Assembly (NCBI GenBank): GCA_029571495.1
Contig: JAKPSO010000716.1
Span: 1 to 10,117 of the forward strand
Length of the DNA: 10,117 nucleotides
Reading direction: 5' to 3'
Origin: Pseudomonadota bacterium
Lineage (GTDB): Bacteria > Pseudomonadota > Gammaproteobacteria > Burkholderiales > Casimicrobiaceae
The notes under the pieces are model-generated. The model worked only from the letters and a program-made list of their open reading frames with translations. It did no database searches and was not told where the DNA came from. Positions within the stretch are counted from its first letter, which is position 1; every line of letters starts with the position of its first letter. Shown one piece after another: positions 6,473 through 10,117 of the stretch. A program made the translations under genes and the position numbers.

Positions 6473-7672
6473 ATGAGCCCAGATCAAAAGCACCTGTCGT
6501 TACCGTTCTTTGACGAAGCGCATCGCACACTTGCCAAAGATTTAGCAGCGTGGCTCGGAACGCAAGAGATCGATGAACACGACGACCGCGCGGCGTGTCG
6601 AGCGTGGGTGAAGGCGCTCGGCGATGCGGGATTCTTGCGCTGGTGCGTACCGCAGGCGCAAGGGGGTGCACTGCCCGCGCTCGATTCGCGGGCGCTGGTG
6701 GTGATCCGCGAAACGCTCGCGTTTCATTCGCCGCTCGCGGACTTCGCGTTTGCGATGCAAGGACTGGGCAGCGGCGCGATAACGCTGGAAGGTGATGCCA
6801 CCCAACGCGACGCGTACCTGCCCGCGGTGGGTCGTGGAGAGAAGATCGCAGCGTTTGCTTTGTCGGAGCCTGATGCTGGGTCTGATGCGGGCGCGCTCGC
6901 AACGACTGCGGTGCGCGACGGAAACGGCTGGCGACTCAATGGCACGAAGACGTGGATCAGCAACGGCGGCATCGCCGACTATTACTGCGTATTCGCTAAG
7001 ACCGATCCCGCAGCCGGCACACGGGGCATGAGCTGCTTCATTGTCGACGCCAATACGCCGGGGCTCGACGATTCCGCGCACATTGAAGTGATGGCACCGC
7101 ACCCGCTGGCAACCGTGGTATTGCGCGATTGCAAGGTGGCTGCGGGCGCACTGCTGGGGGCGGAAAACGCTGGCTTCAAGCTTGCGATGCAGACGCTGGA
7201 TATTTTCCGCGCGTCGGTCGCGGGCGCTGCGCTCGGATTCGCGCGGTGCGCGTTGTCGGAAGCCGTCTCCCACACACGACGGCGAAAGATGTTCGGGCAC
7301 ACGCTCGCGGACTTTCAAATTACGCAAGCGAAGCTCGGCGATATGGCCGCTGACATCGACGCGGGCGCACTGCTCACGTACCGCGCGGCGTGGCTTCGCG
7401 ACGACGCCATCGCACGAGGCGCGTCAACGCGAGTGACGCGCGAAGCAGCCATGGCGAAAATGGTCGCCACAGAAAACGCGCAGCGTGTGATTGACGCTGC
7501 GCTGCAAATGCACGGCGGGCTTGGCGTAAAAGTCGGCAGTCGCGTCGAGTCGCTCTATCGTGACATTCGATCGCTGCGCATCTACGAAGGCGCGACGGAA
7601 GTGCAACAACTCATCATTGGTAAGTCGGTGCTGGCAGAGGCAGCTCCGAAATCCACGGGAGGCAACGGATGA
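6473..7672 (+). CDS. Acyl-CoA dehydrogenase
   Basis: This 399-residue protein is a normal-length acyl-CoA dehydrogenase. The FAD/substrate motif FALSEPDAGSDAGA starts at 128, and NGTKTWISNG at 156-165 forms the beta-domain signature. The C-terminal IYEGATEVQQLIIGK begins at 370; Glu372 is in the position of the catalytic base of the short/medium-chain enzymes. It would introduce a double bond alpha-beta to the thioester of an alicyclic or ring-opened CoA intermediate and pass electrons to ETF. It starts 38 nt after the crotonase gene, the only junction in the operon without overlap, with a weak GAAAG before the ATG. It ends with a 4-nt overlap into the ligase gene. The substrate is inferred from the operon, not from residues. 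Confidence 0.9.
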   Translation: MSPDQKHLSLPFFDEAHRTLAKDLAAWLGTQEIDEHDDRAACRAWVKALGDAGFLRWCVPQAQGGALPALDSRALVVIRETLAFHSPLADFAFAMQGLGSGAITLEGDATQRDAYLPAVGRGEKIAAFALSEPDAGSDAGALATTAVRDGNGWRLNGTKTWISNGGIADYYCVFAKTDPAAGTRGMSCFIVDANTPGLDDSAHIEVMAPHPLATVVLRDCKVAAGALLGAENAGFKLAMQTLDIFRASVAGAALGFARCALSEAVSHTRRRKMFGHTLADFQITQAKLGDMAADIDAGALLTYRAAWLRDDAIARGASTRVTREAAMAKMVATENAQRVIDAALQMHGGLGVKVGSRVESLYRDIRSLRIYEGATEVQQLIIGKSVLAEAAPKSTGGNG

Positions 7673-9288
7673 GCACACAAATTGATCGCTTCGTTCATGA
7701 GCGCATGCCCGCCGCCGGTGCCATGCCTCAGCTCATTTTTGAGCGACCGGAATTGCAATTTCCAGGGCAACTCAACGCGGTTGTCGAGCTCGTGGATCGT
7801 CACGTCGCTGATGGTAACGGCTCGCGAATTCTGCTTCGTGATGCGCGCCAAGCATTGACGTATGCGGACGTGCTTGATCGCGTGAATCAGATCGGGCACG
7901 TGCTAATCGACGACATGCGCCTGGTGAGCGGCAATCGCGTGCTACTGCGTGGTGGCAACAGCATCGCGATGGCGATTGCGTGGCTTGCGGTAGTGAAGGT
8001 CGGTTTGATTGCAGTGACGACGATGCCGATGCTGCGCTCACGCGAACTGTGCGACGTGATCCGCAAGGGAGAGATTTCGCATGCACTATGCGTCGAGGCG
8101 CTCACCGAGGAATTGTTGCTTGCACAACAACAATGCCCCGTGCTCACACACATCGTGACGCTGGAGTCACTGCAACAAACCGCGACAACGAAGAGCACTG
8201 ATTGCCCAGCCGCGAAGACGACGCACGACGATGTGGCGCTGATGGCCTTCACGAGCGGCACGACCGGCACACCGAAAGCGGCGTTACACACACACCGCGA
8301 TCTGCTCGCAGCCTGCGAAGCGTGGCCGCGACACGTACTGCGCGCGACGCCAGAGGACATCGTCGTCGGGTCCCCGCCACTCGCGTTCACCTTTGGGTTG
8401 GGCGGGCTGTTGCTGTTTCCGATGTCAGCGGGCGCGAGCGTGTACTTCGCGGACGCCGCGTACACGCCGGAGTCGATGATCTCCGCGATCAATTCCGTCG
8501 GCGCGACGATTTGTTATACGGCACCGAGTTTCTATCGACGCATGGCGCTGGTTGCAGAGAAGACGCCGATGCCAACGCTGAAGAAAAGCGTGAGCGCGGG
8601 AGAAGGATTACCGGACGCGACGCGCCAGCTGTGGAAACAGGCGACCGGCATCGAGATGATCGACGGCATAGGCGCGACCGAGATGTTTCACATTTTCATT
8701 TCGAGCGCGGACGATGAAGTTCGCCAAGGCGCGATCGGCAAGGTGGTGCCCGGTTATCGCGCACAAGTCGTCAGCGAGACAGGAGAACCGCTGCCGCCGG
8801 GAACGGTTGGCAAACTTGCGGTGATCGGGCCGACGGGGTGCAAATATCTCGACGACGAGCGGCAACAAAAGTACGTGCGCAACGGATGGAATTATCCCGG
8901 CGACTCGTTCGTGATGGACGCTGATGGGTATTTCTATTACCAAGCGCGCGACGACGACATGATCGTGACCTCGGGCTACAACGTTGCTGGACCCGAAGTC
9001 GAAAATTGCCTCGTACAACACCCGGCAGTGGCCGAGTGCGCTGTGATCGGCGTGCCCGACCTAGAGCGCGGCATGGTCGTCAAGGCCTTTGTCGTGCTGC
9101 GACCTGACTTTCCGCCGAACGCGGATACGGAACAGGCGCTCAAAGACTTTGTGAAGGCCAACCTCGCGCCCTACAAATATCCGCGCCAAGTCGAATTTCT
9201 GTCGGCGCTTCCACGTACCGAGACCGGCAAATTGCAGCGCCACCGTTTACGGCAACTTGAAGTTGCAACCAAAGGACACGCATCATGA
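7669..9288 (+). CDS. 2-aminobenzoate-CoA ligase (benzoate-CoA ligase family)
   Basis: This 539-residue member of the acyl-adenylate superfamily activates an aromatic acid with ATP and CoA. The P-loop-like motif FTSGTTGTPKA is at 194-204, the A5 motif DGIGATEMFHIFIS begins at 332, the hinge region RDDDMIVTSGYNVAGPEVE is at 427-445, and the C-terminal adenylation lysine is K521 (TETGK). GATEMFHIF and SGYN-AGPEVE are characteristic of the benzoate/2-aminobenzoate-CoA ligase branch. With the aminobenzoyl-CoA monooxygenase/reductase in the same operon, 2-aminobenzoate (EC 6.2.1.32) is the most likely substrate; salicylate or benzoate cannot be excluded. The ATG overlaps the acyl-CoA dehydrogenase stop by 4 nt and has a strong GGGAGG 6 nt upstream. 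It catalyses the first step of the pathway although it is sixth in the operon. Confidence 0.88.
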   Translation: MSTQIDRFVHERMPAAGAMPQLIFERPELQFPGQLNAVVELVDRHVADGNGSRILLRDARQALTYADVLDRVNQIGHVLIDDMRLVSGNRVLLRGGNSIAMAIAWLAVVKVGLIAVTTMPMLRSRELCDVIRKGEISHALCVEALTEELLLAQQQCPVLTHIVTLESLQQTATTKSTDCPAAKTTHDDVALMAFTSGTTGTPKAALHTHRDLLAACEAWPRHVLRATPEDIVVGSPPLAFTFGLGGLLLFPMSAGASVYFADAAYTPESMISAINSVGATICYTAPSFYRRMALVAEKTPMPTLKKSVSAGEGLPDATRQLWKQATGIEMIDGIGATEMFHIFISSADDEVRQGAIGKVVPGYRAQVVSETGEPLPPGTVGKLAVIGPTGCKYLDDERQQKYVRNGWNYPGDSFVMDADGYFYYQARDDDMIVTSGYNVAGPEVENCLVQHPAVAECAVIGVPDLERGMVVKAFVVLRPDFPPNADTEQALKDFVKANLAPYKYPRQVEFLSALPRTETGKLQRHRLRQLEVATKGHAS

Positions 9289-9680
9289 TGAAGTTCCTGC
9301 AACCACCCGCGTGGCTACCGCCGAAAGGGTACGCCAACGGCATCGCCGCGCGTGGCACGATGATTTTTGTCGGCGGCCAAATAGGCTGGAATGGCGCGCA
9401 GCAATTCGAGTCGGACGATTTCATCGCGCAAGTCCGACAGGCCCTCATCAACGTCGTCGCCGTACTGCGCGAGGCCAACGCCGGGCCTGAGCACATGGCG
9501 CGCATGACGTGGTACATCGTAGATCGCGATGAGTACGTGGCGCAACTCAAAGAACTCGGCACCGTGTATCGCGACGTTATCGGCCGCAACTTCCCGGCAA
9601 TGAGTTGCGTGGAGGTTTCGCGGCTCGTTGAAATGCGCGCGAAAGTCGAGATCGAAGTGACAGCGGTGTTGCCAGACTAG
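9285..9680 (+). CDS. RidA/YjgF/YER057c/UK114-family protein, possible enamine deaminase
   Basis: This 131-residue protein has the full Rid-family fold signature: IFVGGQIGWN near residue 27, VLREANAG in the middle, and NFPAMSCVEVSRL leading to KVEIEVTAVL at the end. Family trimers hydrolyse imines/enamines to ketones and ammonia. Glu122 aligns with the acidic residue kept in archetypal RidA, but the signature Arg of the PARS motif is Met106 here, so this is not a canonical RidA. The start overlaps the ligase stop by 4 nt and AAAGGA lies at 9271-9276; the next codon is also ATG. In this operon the natural substrate would be the 2-amino-cyclohexene CoA ester or a later enamine/imine, which must lose ammonia before beta-oxidation can finish. 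It is the last gene before a large hairpin. Confidence 0.88.
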   Translation: MMKFLQPPAWLPPKGYANGIAARGTMIFVGGQIGWNGAQQFESDDFIAQVRQALINVVAVLREANAGPEHMARMTWYIVDRDEYVAQLKELGTVYRDVIGRNFPAMSCVEVSRLVEMRAKVEIEVTAVLPD

Positions 9681-9719
9681 GTTCTGCTTCCCATCTACGG
9701 CGTGTAAGCGACAGCTTTT

Positions 9720-9774
9720 GTGGGAGCGGCGGAAGCCGCGAATGACCGCTATTCGCGGCTTCCGCCGCTCCCAC
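9720..9774. repeat. REP-like perfect hairpin after the operon
   Basis: A perfect 24-bp inverted repeat (9720-9743 and 9751-9774) surrounds a 7-nt loop. The arm begins GTGGGAGCGG and contains GGAAGCCGCGAA. This resembles the GTGGGAGCGGC...GCCGCGA REP family common in Pseudomonas and Xanthomonadales. It lies 39 bp after the ridA-like stop and 43 bp before the stop of the convergent uup-like gene. No T-tract follows on either strand, so it is better called a REP element that may stabilise 3' ends than an intrinsic terminator. It is a different sequence family from the pair at 229-388. Confidence 0.88.
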
Positions 9775-9817
9775 CGAAGAATGGCTTGTCGTGTTCGTTC
9801 CGCTCGTTGCTAGGCTA

Positions 9818-10117
9818 TCAGCGCGACGCCAGGACTTCCCAGCGCTCCATTGCCTCCATCACGAGCACGTCGATTTCGCCAGTGCGCTTCGAAAGTTCGG
9901 TCGCGCGTTTCGGGTCTTTTTGAAAGATCGCGCCGTCGGCGAGTTGCGCGTTGATTTCGGCTTGTTCTTTTTCGAGCGCTTCGATTTTGGTGGGCAAGCC
10001 GTCAAGTTCGCGTTGCTCTTTGAACGAGAGTTTGGTTTTCGCCGCAGCGGGCGCTGGCGCTTCGGCCTTGCTCGGTGCGGCAGGAGCAGCGGATGCCTTG
10101 GACGCGGCGTTTGCGTC
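9818..10117 (-). CDS. uup: ABC-F ATPase, Uup-like, C-terminal domain (partial)
   Basis: The - strand frame entering at the right edge runs 99 residues to the TGA at 9818-9820. It opens with an Ala/Pro/Lys-rich linker of about 28 residues, followed by KLSFKEQRELDGLPTKIEAL and a charged helical stretch ending ERWEVLASR. A KLS(F/Y)KEQRELE-LP motif after an Ala-rich linker, then a short coiled coil, is the hallmark of the C-terminal domain of Uup and related ABC-F proteins. These are soluble twin-ATPase proteins without membrane segments that act on ribosomes or nucleic acid structures; in Uup this domain binds DNA. The ATPase cassettes lie outside the window, so assignment to Uup rather than another ABC-F member is not certain. 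It converges with the catabolic operon and looks like a chromosomal flank. Confidence 0.82.
   Translation of the reverse strand, partial: DANAASKASAAPAAPSKAEAPAPAAAKTKLSFKEQRELDGLPTKIEALEKEQAEINAQLADGAIFQKDPKRATELSKRTGEIDVLVMEAMERWEVLASR

Noticed and set aside
9720..9780. Intrinsic rho-independent terminator after the operon
   Set aside because: The stem is far longer than usual and no T-run follows on either strand; the TTTT at 9716-9719 precedes the hairpin on the + strand.

Overview
The window is about 10.1 kb of moderately GC-rich proteobacterial chromosome. Full-length core genes (ppc, frmRA, a uup-type ABC-F gene) and REP-like palindromes between genes suggest a gammaproteobacterium, perhaps of the Xanthomonadales. 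That placement is an inference from gene content and repeat style only.

Layout from left to right: the last 66 codons of phosphoenolpyruvate carboxylase (ppc, + strand); a 203-bp convergent gap holding two near-identical palindromic repeats; frmA and frmR on the - strand, an operon for glutathione-dependent formaldehyde oxidation with its formaldehyde-responsive repressor and a probable G-tract operator; a 182-bp divergent control region with a very good sigma70 promoter and two inverted repeats; a tightly packed seven-gene + strand operon (2017-9680); a long REP-like hairpin; and the C-terminal end of an ABC-F ATPase (uup-like, - strand) running off the right edge.

The central operon encodes, in order, a fused flavin monooxygenase/Old-Yellow-Enzyme reductase, a short-chain dehydrogenase, a MarR regulator, a crotonase-fold protein, an acyl-CoA dehydrogenase, a benzoate-CoA-ligase-family enzyme and a RidA/YjgF-family protein. 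Five of the six junctions overlap; the sixth has a 38-nt gap. The set matches the aerobic CoA-dependent route for 2-aminobenzoate (anthranilate) known from Azoarcus evansii. The ligase makes 2-aminobenzoyl-CoA. The fusion enzyme hydroxylates and then partly reduces the ring without a ring-cleaving dioxygenase. The remaining enzymes would remove the amino group and degrade the alicyclic CoA ester by beta-oxidation-like steps. The RidA-family protein is a plausible deaminase for the enamine intermediate, and the MarR protein is a plausible sensor of an aromatic acyl-CoA. Two details depart from textbook families: the crotonase lacks both usual hydratase glutamates, and the RidA-like protein has Met where the signature Arg normally sits. 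No thiolase and no gentisate dioxygenase are present in the window.
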